Assembly (NCBI GenBank): GCA_910589555.1
Contig: CAJUTE010000040.1
Coordinates: 1 to 24,508 of the forward strand
DNA: 24,508 bases
DNA from: an uncultured Muribaculum sp.
Lineage (GTDB): Bacteria > Bacteroidota > Bacteroidia > Bacteroidales > Muribaculaceae
Direction of reading: 5' to 3'
Shown here: positions 14,062 through 22,600 of the stretch, piece after piece
How positions within the stretch are numbered: the first letter of the stretch is position 1
Layout: every line of letters begins with the position of its first letter
Translations under genes and position numbers: made by a program
The notes under the pieces: model-generated
What the model saw: the letters and a program-made list of their open reading frames with translations, nothing else
What the model was told of the DNA's origin: nothing
Database searches by the model: none

Positions 14062-14240
14062 TGCATGGCAGGTCTCCTGGCTTATCTCCGCGTCGGCTGC
14101 CTTCTCAAGGATATGCTTTCCTCAATGGCTTGTGTTGCCGATGCGTTGCATGAGATTTACAGTAGCGGGTCTGCTCAGGCTTTTCACCTGATTCCCTTTT
14201 AATTGCCTTCCCGGCGGTTGCGGTTGGCAAACCTATGCGT
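14062..14240 (-). ncRNA. Cobalamin riboswitch
   Basis: On the minus strand the RNA shows the B12 element in order: a P1 5' strand (ATAGGT, about 14231-14236), AAAGGGAATCAGGTGAAAA (about 14182-14200), GCAGACCCGCTACTGTAA (about 14159-14176), and the B12 box AGCCAGGAGACCTGCC (14082-14067) followed by GCAT, which closes P1 with ATGC at 14235-14238. It lies directly behind a sigma-ABfr promoter. About 220 nt separate it from the zinc-ribbon and carboxylase genes, leaving room for an expression platform. No clear U-tract terminator was seen, so control may be translational or act through long-range pairing. Most cobalamin riboswitches lower expression when B12 is plentiful. Confidence 0.93.
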
Positions 14241-14243
14241 CTG

Positions 14244-14274
14244 CAAAGTTAAGTGTTTTTCTTAAAACACCAAA
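14244..14274 (-). promoter_or_regulatory. Sigma-ABfr promoter of the riboswitch-carboxylase operon
   Basis: Minus-strand TTTG (14274-14271), a 19-nt spacer and TAACTTTG (14251-14244) match the Bacteroidetes consensus exactly. Transcription would start near 14238-14240, at the first paired bases of the cobalamin riboswitch, so the aptamer occupies the extreme 5' end of the message. Confidence 0.8.
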
Positions 14275-14301
14275 ATTTTGTGATTACCATGCGGCGAGGT
14301 T

Positions 14302-14342
14302 GTCCCGTGCGGCACACTATATCGCAGAGTGTCGCACGGGAC
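14302..14342 (-). terminator. Strong hairpin after metY
   Basis: GTCCCGTGCG (14302-14311) pairs with CGCACGGGAC (14333-14342), and the stem continues past a one-base bulge with CACT/AGTG. It begins 5 nt after the metY stop on the minus strand. No long U-tract follows, so it may end transcription inefficiently or stabilise the mRNA 3' end. It also separates metY from the riboswitch promoter downstream. Confidence 0.55.
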
Positions 14343-14347
14343 GGTCA

Positions 14348-15637
14348 TTATATTTTGTCAAGGGCTTGAGCGAGGTCGTCAATGATATCGTCGATGTGCT
14401 CTGTCCCTATGCTGAAACGCACGGTTGATGGAGTTATGTGCTGTTCTTCAAGCTCTTCAGGCGACAGTTGTGAGTGGGTGGTGGTATAGGGGTGTATTAC
14501 CAGGCTTTTCACGTCGGCAACATTTGCAAGTAAAGAAAATATTTCAAGAGAGTCAATGAATTTCCATGCGTCTTCTTGTGTCCCTTTTAATTCGATGGTG
14601 AAGATGCTTGCGGCTCCGTTGGGGAATAATTTGGTGTATAGCTCATGATCAGGGTGATAGGGAAGAGAAGGATGGTTGACCTTGGCGACCTTAGGATGGG
14701 TTGATAGAAATTCCACCACCCTGAGGGCGTTTTCAATATGCCTTTCCACTCGCAGCGACAGAGTTTCCACTCCTTGAAGGAGAATGAATGCGTTGAATGG
14801 GGATATTGTCGCGCCGGTGTCTCGAAGCAACACGGCGCGGATGCGTGTCACAAATGCCGCCGCTCCTGCCACATCGGCGAAAATAGCTCCGTGATAGCTT
14901 GGGTCGGGTTGAGCTATGGATGGAAATTTATCAGCGTTTGCTTTCCAGTCAAAGCTTCCGCCGTCCACAATCACGCCTCCAAGGCTTGTGCCGTGTCCAC
15001 CAAGAAATTTTGTGGCGGAATGAACCACAATGTCTGCGCCGTGCTCCAGCGGACGGATAAGATAGGGGGTGCCAAATGTGTTGTCAACTATTAATGGCAG
15101 ATTATTCCTGTGTGCTATTTCTGAAATGCGGTCAATATCCGTGACATCGGAATTTGGGTTGCCGAATGTCTCTATGAATATGGCTTTTGTATTGGGCTGG
15201 ATAGCTTTTTCCACAGCATCGAAATCGCGTACATCAACAAATGATGATGTGATTCCGCGTGGCTCAAATGTGTGAGCTATAAGATTGTAAGAGCCACCAT
15301 AGAGGTTGTTGGCGGCGACTATATGGTCACCCTCGCGCAGTATGTTTTCAAGGGCATAGCTGATTGCTGCGGCTCCGCTTGCCACGGCGAGTGCTGCGAT
15401 GCCTCCTTCAAGAGCCGCGACTCTCTCTTCGAGAACCGCTTGTGTGGTATTGGTGAGCCGACCGTATATGTTTCCGGCGTCACGCAATCCGAATCTGTCG
15501 GCGGCGTGCTGTGAATTGCGGAACACATAGGATGTGGTTTGGTATATAGGTACTGCGCGAGCGTCAGTGGCGCTGTCAGGATTTTCTTGACCTACGTGAA
15601 GCTGGAGAGTTTCGAAATGAAGATTTTTCTTTGCCAT
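14348..15637 (-). CDS. metY: O-acetylhomoserine sulfhydrylase (MetY, PLP-dependent)
   Basis: This cytoplasmic PLP enzyme replaces the acetyl group of O-acetylhomoserine with sulfide, giving homocysteine for methionine synthesis. At 429 aa it has the usual MetY length, longer than cystathionine gamma-synthases (about 380-400). Visible marks: FETLQLHVGQ at the N-terminus, IYQTTSYVF, YGRLTNTTQAVLEERVAALE, NLYGGSYNL, ETFGNPNSDVTDI, and the PLP lysine Lys210 in HSATKFLGGHG. The C-terminus has the family SVGTEH-like RFSIGTEHIDDI. It is transcribed away from an Lrp/AsnC regulator from an adjoining divergent promoter, and metH, which uses its product, lies 4 kb away. Related PLP enzymes (MetB/MetZ) are less likely given length and the YGR/GTEH context. 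Confidence 0.93.
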   Translation of the reverse strand: MAKKNLHFETLQLHVGQENPDSATDARAVPIYQTTSYVFRNSQHAADRFGLRDAGNIYGRLTNTTQAVLEERVAALEGGIAALAVASGAAAISYALENILREGDHIVAANNLYGGSYNLIAHTFEPRGITSSFVDVRDFDAVEKAIQPNTKAIFIETFGNPNSDVTDIDRISEIAHRNNLPLIVDNTFGTPYLIRPLEHGADIVVHSATKFLGGHGTSLGGVIVDGGSFDWKANADKFPSIAQPDPSYHGAIFADVAGAAAFVTRIRAVLLRDTGATISPFNAFILLQGVETLSLRVERHIENALRVVEFLSTHPKVAKVNHPSLPYHPDHELYTKLFPNGAASIFTIELKGTQEDAWKFIDSLEIFSLLANVADVKSLVIHPYTTTHSQLSPEELEEQHITPSTVRFSIGTEHIDDIIDDLAQALDKI

Positions 15638-15671
15638 AATTCTATTGTATTATATTGTGATTTTTATATGG

Positions 15672-15702
15672 CAAAGTTATAACTTGTAAAATATTGTTCC
15701 AA
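15672..15702 (-). promoter_or_regulatory. Probable metY promoter
   Basis: On the minus strand TAACTTTG (15679-15672) is a full -7 match; 19 nt upstream is TTGG, an imperfect -33. The start point would be near 15667, 30 nt before the metY ATG. A plus-strand TATATTTG at 15731-15738 is a candidate -7 for the divergent regulator gene. Confidence 0.55.
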
Positions 15703-15820
15703 TGTAAATTCAAAATACAGATAAAATATCTATATTTGTAGTTCTATAAGGAATAAATGTATTAAAGACTGTGCGGAATCGCATAGTTTGGAGAATATTA
15801 TTCGTGACGATTATATGATT

Positions 15821-16297
15821 ATGGGACAAGAATTGGATAATATCGATTTAAAAATACTTGAACAACTTCAGGTAGACTCCAATCTTACAAATAAGGAGCT
15901 TGCTGCGGCGATACATTTATCGCCGACTCCCACATTTGAACGGGTAAAACGCCTTGAAAGGGAGGGCTACATAAAAAGGTATGCTGCTGTGCTTGATGCC
16001 GAGAAACTGAGTTGCGGATTTGTGGCTTTCTGTTTCCTGAAAATGAAGCAGCACACTCATGAAAATGCACTCAGGATAATGGAGGCTGTTCAGGATATTC
16101 CTGAGATAGGAGAGTGCTACAACATATCAGGCGACTATGATTTTTTGCTAAAAATATATGCGAAGGATATGAAATCTTATCAAAAATTTCTCCTTCGCAT
16201 TTTAGGGGATCTTGACTGCATCGGTTCATTGAGCAGCTCGTTTGTGCTTGGTGAAGTCAAGAGCACTCATGCTATACCGCTGTATGTCGAGCGGTAG
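15821..16297 (+). CDS. Lrp/AsnC-family transcriptional regulator
   Basis: This 158-aa regulator has an N-terminal winged helix-turn-helix (IDLKILEQLQVDSNLTNKEL, then AAAIHLSPTPTFERVKRLEREGYIKRYAAVLD) and a C-terminal RAM/AsnC ligand-binding domain (CGFVAFCFLKMK; VQDIPEIGECYNISGDYDFLLKIYAKD; SSFVLGEVKSTHAIPL). The GDYDFLL segment is the usual effector-site neighbourhood. A TTG start at 15788 and an ATG at 15815 are in frame; ATG at 15821 (MGQELDNIDLKIL) best matches the family N-terminus. Divergent arrangement with metY suggests it senses an amino acid, possibly methionine, homocysteine or cysteine, and controls metY and itself. It converges on the aldo/keto reductase gene with only 9 bp between stops. 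Confidence 0.92.
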   Translation: MGQELDNIDLKILEQLQVDSNLTNKELAAAIHLSPTPTFERVKRLEREGYIKRYAAVLDAEKLSCGFVAFCFLKMKQHTHENALRIMEAVQDIPEIGECYNISGDYDFLLKIYAKDMKSYQKFLLRILGDLDCIGSLSSSFVLGEVKSTHAIPLYVER

Positions 16298-16306
16298 AAA
16301 ACCGGA

Positions 16307-17266
16307 TCAGACTATTCCGATTATTTTGTCGATCTCATGGAGTTCGGTCGCGGAAAACTCTATATTGTCGATTGCTTTAAGGCTATCGATTAACTGAGAA
16401 GAGGAGCTTGCTCCGGCAATCACGGAAGTGACGCTGTCTTTGGCAAGCAGCCATGAAAGCGACATTTGAGCTAATGACTGATTTCGGGCATGGGCGATCT
16501 TGTCAAGCTCTTTTAGCTTTGACACTAACTCGGGCGTAATATCTTCTCGGTGAAGAAATACTCCGCTTTTAGCCACTCGTGAGTCCTCAGGGATGCCGTG
16601 GAGGTATCGGTTGGTGAGCAACCCCTGTGCCAATGGCGAGAACGCGATAAATCCGAGTCTCTCTTTTTCAAGAAAACTGATGTGGGATTCTTCAGGCTTT
16701 CTGGAAAGCATATTGTATCGGTCTTGATAGATGAGGCACCTCACGTGTTGCTCTTTCATTAAGCAGCAAGCTTCAGCCGCCACATCGGCAGGATATTTCG
16801 AGAGTCCCACATAAAGGGCTTTTCCCTGTTTGACTATGTCGATCAGAGCCTGTACGGTTTCTTCGAGCGGCGTTTCAGGACAGTATCTATGGCTGTAAAA
16901 AATGTCAAAATATTCAAGGCGGGTTCTTTTAAGACTCTGGTTGATGCTTGCCATCATGTATTTTCTGGAGCCTCCGTCGCCATAAGGACCATCCCACATG
17001 AGGTGGCCGGCTTTGGAAGAAACGATTATTTCATCGCGGTGGGTGTGGAGTCCGTCGGCGAGCATTCTCCCGAAGTTGGTCTCTGCGCTTCCGGGGAGCG
17101 GACCATAGTTGTTGGCGAGGTCAAAGTGCGTGACGCCCATATCAAACGCCGTCCACACCGTATCTTTCATTGTGGAATATTTGTCGCAGTCTCCGAAATT
17201 GTGCCACATTCCGAGCGATATCATGGGCAGCTGCAGCCCGCTGTTTCCGCAAAATCTGTATTTCAT
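16307..17266 (-). CDS. Aldo/keto reductase (YghZ/AKR14-like)
   Basis: This 319-aa NADPH-dependent oxidoreductase has the (beta/alpha)8 aldo-keto reductase tetrad: Asp49 and Tyr54 in DLANNYGP, Lys85 in VSSKAGH, His126 in FYSHRYCP. The sequence GPLPGSAETNFGRML, the WDGPYGDGGSRKYM insertion and IYQDRYNMLSR are typical of YghZ-type L-glyceraldehyde-3-phosphate reductases and the related Kv-beta-like AKRs. YghZ itself is about 346 aa, so this is slightly short. The C-terminus has the cofactor-binding SVIAGASSSSQLIDSLKAI. Its physiological substrate cannot be fixed from sequence; aldehydes or methylglyoxal are reasonable. It has its own sigma-ABfr promoter. Confidence 0.93.
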   Translation of the reverse strand: MKYRFCGNSGLQLPMISLGMWHNFGDCDKYSTMKDTVWTAFDMGVTHFDLANNYGPLPGSAETNFGRMLADGLHTHRDEIIVSSKAGHLMWDGPYGDGGSRKYMMASINQSLKRTRLEYFDIFYSHRYCPETPLEETVQALIDIVKQGKALYVGLSKYPADVAAEACCLMKEQHVRCLIYQDRYNMLSRKPEESHISFLEKERLGFIAFSPLAQGLLTNRYLHGIPEDSRVAKSGVFLHREDITPELVSKLKELDKIAHARNQSLAQMSLSWLLAKDSVTSVIAGASSSSQLIDSLKAIDNIEFSATELHEIDKIIGIV

Positions 17267-17303
17267 AATTCGGTCAGGTAGTTGTGATTGACTATTAATA
17301 TGG

Positions 17304-17335
17304 CAAAAATATGAATAAAAGCTAATTCCGGCAAA
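17304..17335 (-). promoter_or_regulatory. Promoter of the aldo/keto reductase gene
   Basis: Minus-strand TTTG (17335-17332), a 20-nt spacer and TATTTTTG (17311-17304) match the Bacteroidetes -33/-7 consensus. The ATG lies about 32 nt beyond the expected start point. Confidence 0.7.
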
Positions 17336-17356
17336 GGATTAATGAAATAAAAGACA

Positions 17357-17364
17357 TATATTTG
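17357..17364 (+). promoter_or_regulatory. Candidate -7 element for the yccF operon
   Basis: TATATTTG matches TAnnTTTG and lies 51 nt before the yccF ATG, but the -33 position 19 nt upstream lacks TTTG. It is the best plus-strand candidate between the divergent genes. Confidence 0.45.
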
Positions 17365-17415
17365 TAGCATTTTTATGCATAAGTCGATTATTGATTAACT
17401 TTAATACTACCATAT

Positions 17416-17784
17416 ATGAATGTTTTGTTGAATATTATCTGGTTCGTGTTTGGCGGAGTGATGATTGCGATTGAGTATGCGATTTCCAGCGTCCTGATGA
17501 TGATAACAATAGTGGGAATCCCATTTGGGTTGCAGACACTGAAACTTGCTGTGGTGGCGTTGTGGCCGTTTGGCGCAAATGTGGTGCCCTCAGGATGGCC
17601 GTCGGGATGTCTTGCCGGTGTGATGAATGTCATCTGGTGGTTTCTTGGCGGTTTTGCGATTGCATTGACGCATCTGGCATGGGGGTTGGTGTTCTGCATC
17701 ACGATTGTGGGCATACCTTTTGGTGTTCAGCATTTCAAGCTCATGCGTCTCGCTCTTTTCCCATTTGGCAAAGCTGTGAACTGA
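17416..17784 (+). CDS. yccF: YccF-domain inner-membrane protein
   Basis: This 122-aa hydrophobic protein is built from two copies of the YccF (DUF307) unit: IIWFVFGGVMIAIEYAISS...ITIVGIPFGLQTLKLA and VIWWFLGGFAIALTHLAWG...ITIVGIPFGVQHFKLM. The shared TIVGIPFGxQxxKL motif follows each membrane pair, and PFG recurs after each (WPFGANVVPSG, FPFGKAVN). The function of the family is not known. It precedes the M50 protease gene by 20 bp on the same strand, so the pair is probably co-transcribed. The length matches the family and the ATG start leaves no doubt about frame. Confidence 0.9.
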   Translation: MNVLLNIIWFVFGGVMIAIEYAISSVLMMITIVGIPFGLQTLKLAVVALWPFGANVVPSGWPSGCLAGVMNVIWWFLGGFAIALTHLAWGLVFCITIVGIPFGVQHFKLMRLALFPFGKAVN

Positions 17785-17804
17785 AACTTTTTTTACTTGA
17801 CGGA

Positions 17805-18935
17805 ATGAAAACTGCGTTTAAACTTATTTTCTGGATTTTTGTAGGCGCCTTTCTCGGGGTGCTGTTTTCTTCAATAGTAATGGTGCTGTTCACCGATGTG
17901 TCATATTCGGAATTTTGGGATAACATAAGGTCGGTTGATTTTGTCAATGCTTCACTTGCCGCATTGGTTGGCGTAGGGGCGTTTATCCTTTCCATAGTGA
18001 TATTGGTGCCGGTGCATGAAGCGGGACACCTTGTGTGCGGGCTGTTGTCGGGATACAGGTTTGTATCGTTCCGGATTTTTAATTTTACATTCATAAAGGT
18101 TGACGGTCGCCTTCGTGTGAAGCGTTTTGCTGTTGCCGGAACGGGAGGTCAATGCCTGCTTGCTCCTCCAGATATGCCTGTCGAGGATATTCCTGCTGCA
18201 TGGTACAATGCCGGTGGAGTCCTTTTTAATCTCATTATGCTTATTGTTGTTGCTCCGTTTCTGTTGATGGATCTTCACCCGCTTCTTGTTGAAGCCTTGG
18301 CAATATTTTGCATCACTGATCTCTTGCTTATTCTCATGAATGGGATTCCTTTGAAACTTGGAGGCATCGGCAATGACGCCTACAATATGATTTACATGGA
18401 TAGAAATATCCGAAGTAAGCGGGCGGTGATGGTTCAGCTCAGTTCAAATGCCCTCATACAAGAGGGTACCCGTCCGAAGGATATGCCGGAAAAGTGGTTC
18501 TGCCAAGAGGGCGATGTGGATTATAAAAATCCTCTTGAGGTGTCAGTCCCTCTCATGCGCGCGTCGCGTCTTATAGATGAGATGAAGTTTGAAGATGCCT
18601 ATCAAGAACTTGATGAGCTATATCGTCATAAGGCTGACATAATAAGCCTTTACGTGAATGAGATTGCCTGCGAACTGGCTTTTTGCGCTATGGCGACAGG
18701 ACGTCAGGAGCGAGCTGTGGAGCTGCTTGATAAAAAATTGAGAAAGTATATTGATGACTATTGCAGAGTGATGTCGTCGAAGCAACGTGTTTTGTGTGCC
18801 GTCGCCCTCTATATTGACGGTGATCGCGACAAGGCTCAAGCTATATATGATGCTCTTTATGCGGGTAGGGAAGATTACCTGTTGCAAGGTGAAGTGAAAA
18901 GCGATTTGGCTATAATGAGAAAGATTCTTGGTTGA
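17805..18935 (+). CDS. Site-2-protease-like membrane metalloprotein (M50-like) with helical C-terminus
   Basis: This 376-aa protein opens with two hydrophobic segments (about 5-30 and 48-70), the second running into HEAGH (His71, Glu72, His75), the HExxH zinc motif of intramembrane proteases. Later membrane segments include GGVLFNLIMLIVVAPFLL and ALAIFCITDLLLILM, followed by NGIPLKLGGIGNDAYN, which resembles the NxxPxxxxDG motif that provides the third zinc ligand. Residues ~235-376 are soluble and helical with TPR-like spacing (FEDAYQELDELYRHKADIIS; MATGRQERAVELLDKKL; DGDRDKAQAIYDALYAG). The frame is open further upstream, overlapping yccF, but ATG at 17805 is the natural start. Substrate unknown; a role in regulated proteolysis or just metal binding remains open. 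Confidence 0.85.
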   Translation: MKTAFKLIFWIFVGAFLGVLFSSIVMVLFTDVSYSEFWDNIRSVDFVNASLAALVGVGAFILSIVILVPVHEAGHLVCGLLSGYRFVSFRIFNFTFIKVDGRLRVKRFAVAGTGGQCLLAPPDMPVEDIPAAWYNAGGVLFNLIMLIVVAPFLLMDLHPLLVEALAIFCITDLLLILMNGIPLKLGGIGNDAYNMIYMDRNIRSKRAVMVQLSSNALIQEGTRPKDMPEKWFCQEGDVDYKNPLEVSVPLMRASRLIDEMKFEDAYQELDELYRHKADIISLYVNEIACELAFCAMATGRQERAVELLDKKLRKYIDDYCRVMSSKQRVLCAVALYIDGDRDKAQAIYDALYAGREDYLLQGEVKSDLAIMRKILG

Positions 18936-18970
18936 TGGAGCGGTGGAAAATGGCTTGATTCGATGGTTTA

Positions 18971-18991
18971 TTTCAAGAAAATTGAAATTTT
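18971..18991 (+). terminator. Possible weak terminator after the M50-like gene
   Basis: TTTCAA-GAAAA-TTGAAA followed by TTTT forms a 6-bp stem with a short T-run, 35 nt after the stop codon. The stem is A/T-rich and so weak. Confidence 0.35.
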
Positions 18992-19013
18992 ATGAAAAAA
19001 AGTTCGAAATATT

Positions 19014-19044
19014 TTTGCAGTGTCAGGAAAAAGCCTTACCTTTG
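19014..19044 (+). promoter_or_regulatory. Promoter of tRNA-His
   Basis: TTTG (19014-19017), a 19-nt spacer and TACCTTTG (19037-19044) give an exact sigma-ABfr match. The tRNA begins 17 nt further on. Confidence 0.8.
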
Positions 19045-19060
19045 CACCATCAAAACAGAC

Positions 19061-19135
<75 letters not shown>

Positions 19136-19140
19136 CTTAG

Positions 19141-19172
19141 AGAGAGAAACGACAAAAGTTTCTCTCTTTTTT
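19141..19172 (+). terminator. Intrinsic terminator of tRNA-His
   Basis: AGAGAGAAAC (19141-19150) and GTTTCTCTCT (19158-19167) form a perfect 10-bp stem with a 7-nt loop, followed by a T-run (about six T). It begins 5 nt after the tRNA. Confidence 0.9.
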
Positions 19173-19194
19173 GTTATCCACACTTGCCGTTCTT

Positions 19195-19225
19195 TTTGTG
19201 CATCGGCATATTCTCGCTATATTTG
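19195..19225 (+). promoter_or_regulatory. Promoter of the yjbQ-metH operon
   Basis: TTTG (19195-19198), 19 nt and TATATTTG (19218-19225) match the Bacteroidetes consensus. The leader to the yjbQ ATG is only about 40 nt, too short for a cobalamin riboswitch. Confidence 0.75.
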
Positions 19226-19271
19226 CGTAAAATTAATATTTACGTCATCTGTTTTTTTACAAACACGGAAT

Positions 19272-19682
19272 ATGATAGAGCAAAAGGAGATTTCATTGCG
19301 TCCGTTGCCTCGTGGCATTCATCTCGTCACAGGCGATATTATGAGGCAGCTTCCTGAGTTGCCGGAAAAGGGTGTGCTTAACTTGCTTATAAAGCACACA
19401 TCGGCGGCGTTGGCGTTGAATGAAAACGCTGATCCTGATGTAAGGCATGACTTGAATGTTATATTTGACAAGCTGGTGCCTGAAAATGCTCCTTATTATC
19501 TTCATGTGGATGAAGGTTCGGATGATATGCCTTCTCACGCAAAATCGGTTATAGTGGGATCTTCGCTCACAGTGCCGATTACCGACGGGCACCTGAATCT
19601 TGGAATATGGCAGGGAATATACCTGTGTGAATTCCGGGATTATGGCGGAGCGAGGCATATAGTGGCAACGATTATAGGATAA
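19272..19682 (+). CDS. yjbQ: YjbQ/UPF0047 family protein
   Basis: This 136-aa protein matches the YjbQ family in length and motifs: LVTGDIMRQLPELPEKGVL, LIKHTSAALALNENADPDVRHDL, and HVDEGSDDMPSHAKSVIVGS, then PITDGHLNLGIWQGIYLCEFR. The conserved His/Asp/Glu residues in these segments form the presumed metal/active site. Members show weak thiamine-phosphate synthase activity in vitro, but the true role is unsettled. The frame runs on upstream through the tRNA, but ATG at 19272 sits at the family N-terminus. The metH ATG follows the stop by 7 bp, so the two genes are likely one transcript. Confidence 0.92.
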   Translation: MIEQKEISLRPLPRGIHLVTGDIMRQLPELPEKGVLNLLIKHTSAALALNENADPDVRHDLNVIFDKLVPENAPYYLHVDEGSDDMPSHAKSVIVGSSLTVPITDGHLNLGIWQGIYLCEFRDYGGARHIVATIIG

Positions 19683-19689
19683 ATTGAAT

Positions 19690-22600
19690 ATGGCTTTTGT
19701 TGAAGATCTAAAGTATGACGCCCGGTCGATGAAGCTGATCGAGGCATTGGAAAGTAAAATATTGGTCCTGGATGGTGCGATGGGCACCGAAATCCAGAAG
19801 TATGGTTTCGACGAGGATGATTTCCGCGGCGAGGAATTTGCCGATTGGAATTGTCGCCTGAAAGGGTGTAATGATGTGCTGGCTATAACTCAGCCTGAGG
19901 CGATAGAAAGGATTCACGCCTCCTATCTTGATGCCGGAGCCATGATTATTGAGACCGATTCATTTAACAGCAATAAGCTGTCACTTGCCGATTACGGTCT
20001 TTCGGAAAAAGTGAGAGATATTAATCTTGCGGCGGCGCGAATCGCCCGAAAAGCGGCTGATTCATATATGGACGCTCATCCGGGCGAGCTGCGTTGGGTT
20101 GCCGGAAGTGTGGGGCCCACAAGCAAATCGCTGTCGATGTCGCAAGGCGTAGATGAGGCAGGGGCTGTGGACTGGGATATCCTTGTTGATGCTTATATGC
20201 CTCAGTTTGAAGCGCTGATTGAGGGTGGGGTTGATATTTTTCAGATAGAAACCGTTTTCGATGCTCTTAACGCTAAAGTTGCGGTGTGGTGCGCTCGTCG
20301 CGCTATGGAGAAGTATGGGAAAAGAATACCGGTGATTCTGTCGCTCACACTTACGGAATCGGGCAGAACTCTTTCCGGACAGACTCTCGATGCCGCTATT
20401 GCCACCATTGTCCATGCCGAACCTCTTGCCATAGGGCTCAACTGTAGCTTTGGCGCTGACGGAATGATGAAATATGTGGAAGCATTGCAGAAATATCCTT
20501 TTGCCGTGGTGGTTTATCCGAATGCCGGATTGCCGAATGCTCTTGGGCAATATGATGAGACCCCTGAAAAAATGGTGGTAAAGGTAGCCAATATGTTTCA
20601 TAAAGGTTATGTGAATATAATCGGAGGATGCTGCGGGACTACGCCTGAACACATACGCCTTATTGCCGATGAGGCTGCGAAGCATCATCCTCGCCATATA
20701 CCCGCTTTAGAGCCTCGCATGATTCTTGCAGGGCTTGAATCTCTTGATGTGGACGGTTGCGGAGAATTCATATCGGTGGGTGAGAGATGCAATGTTGCCG
20801 GAAGCCGCAAATTTCTTAGGCTAATAAAGGAAAAGTCGATAGATGAGGCGATTAGCATCGCTGCGTCGCAGGTGGCTGCCGGAGCGAAGATTGTGGATGT
20901 GAATCTTGATGATTCGATGCTTGATTCAGTGGCGGAGATGGCGGCGTTTTTATCACGCATCGGAGTCGAGCCTGAGATTGCCCGTGTGCCGGTGATGATT
21001 GACTCCTCTGACTGGAATGTCATAAAAGAGGGACTGAAAAGAATACAGGGACGTCCTGTGGTCAATTCCATAAGTTTGAAAGAGGGCGAGGAGAGCTTTC
21101 TTGCAAAAGCGCGCCACATAAAGGAGATGGGTGCCGCTGTGATTGTGATGGCATTTGATGAAAACGGTCAGGCGGACACCTATGAACGACGCATTGAGGT
21201 ATGTCGCCGTGCTTATGACCTGCTTGTGGAAAAAGTTGGTTTTGCCGGATGTGACATTGTGTTTGACCCTAACGTGCTTGCTGTGTCTACCGGAATTGAG
21301 ACCCACGCCGATTATGCCGTGGATTTTATCCGTGCGGTGAAGTGGATCAAGAATAATCTTCCGGGAGCAAAAGTGAGCGGTGGTGTCAGCAATCTTTCTT
21401 TTTCATTCCGAGGAAACAATCCCGTGCGTGAGGCGATGCACTCATTATTCTTGCGTCATGCCCGAAAGGAAGGGATGGATATGGCGATAGTGAATGTGTC
21501 GACTGCCGTGGATCCGGAAGAGATAGCTCCGGAATTGGTCAAGGCTATTGACGATGTGCTGCTCAACAGTGATCTCCATGCTACCGACAGGCTCGTGGAG
21601 ATTGCTGAAAAGATCAAAGCGGAATCCACAGGCACGCCTGCACAGAAAGAGAAAGAGCGTTCTGAAGCTCCGTCTTCGCCGAGACAGCGCATAGTCAATA
21701 TGCTTGTGAGCGGGTCGGTGGCTCGATTGGAGGAAACGCTTGAAGAGGCTATGAAGGAATGTGGGTCTGCGCTTGGAGTGGTCGACGGTCCGTTGATGGA
21801 GGGCATGAGCCGTGTCGGGGAGCTGTTTGGCGCCGGTAAAATGTTTTTGCCTCAGGTGGTGAAGAGCGCGCGCACCATGAAGCAGGCGGTCAACTGGCTT
21901 ACTCCATATATTGAAAAGGAAAAAAATAACCGGCATTCTTCATCATCGGGAAAAATGATTATAGCCACGGTGAAGGGCGACGTGCATGATATTGGTAAAA
22001 ATATCGTGAATGTCATCATGAACTGCAATGGATTTGACATGGTTGATCTCGGGGTGATGGTGCCGGGAGAGGAAATAGTAAACCGTGCCATCGAGGAGAA
22101 TGCTGACTTCATCGGGTTGAGTGGGCTTATCACCCCTTCTCTTGAAGAGATGTGCAATGTGGCGCGCCTTATGGAAAGCCGACACATGAGGATTCCGTTG
22201 CTCATAGGTGGAGCCACGACCTCGGCATTGCACACCGCGGTCAAGATTGCGCCTTGCTATGGAGGACCGGTGGTTTATACCCGTGATGCGGCAATGATGC
22301 CATCGGTTGCCCAACGTCTTGTCAATCCTTCCACACGGGATGAGGCTGTGAGAGATAATGAGACTGAGCAGAACCGCTTGCGGCATGAATATGCATCGGC
22401 TTCGTTGATTCCGATTGAAGCGGCTCGTAAGAATGCGCCGAAATATACTCGTTCGCAGTTCTCGCCGGCTCAACCCGGTGTGCATACTTTCGATATAAGC
22501 ATAGCCGAGGCGAAAGACATGATCAACTGGCGCGCGTTTCTTGCTGCATGGAAATTGGATGCGTCGTTTGCTGAGATAATGGATATCAAAGGGTGTGACC

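Noticed and set aside
17562..17804. Longer N-terminus of the M50-like gene
   Set aside because: This part overlaps yccF in another frame and reads as cysteine-rich nonsense; ATG at 17805 starts directly before the first membrane helix.
19173..19271. Riboswitch ahead of yjbQ-metH
   Set aside because: The leader is only about 40 nt after the predicted start point and lacks the AGCCAGGAGACCTGCC-type B12 box.
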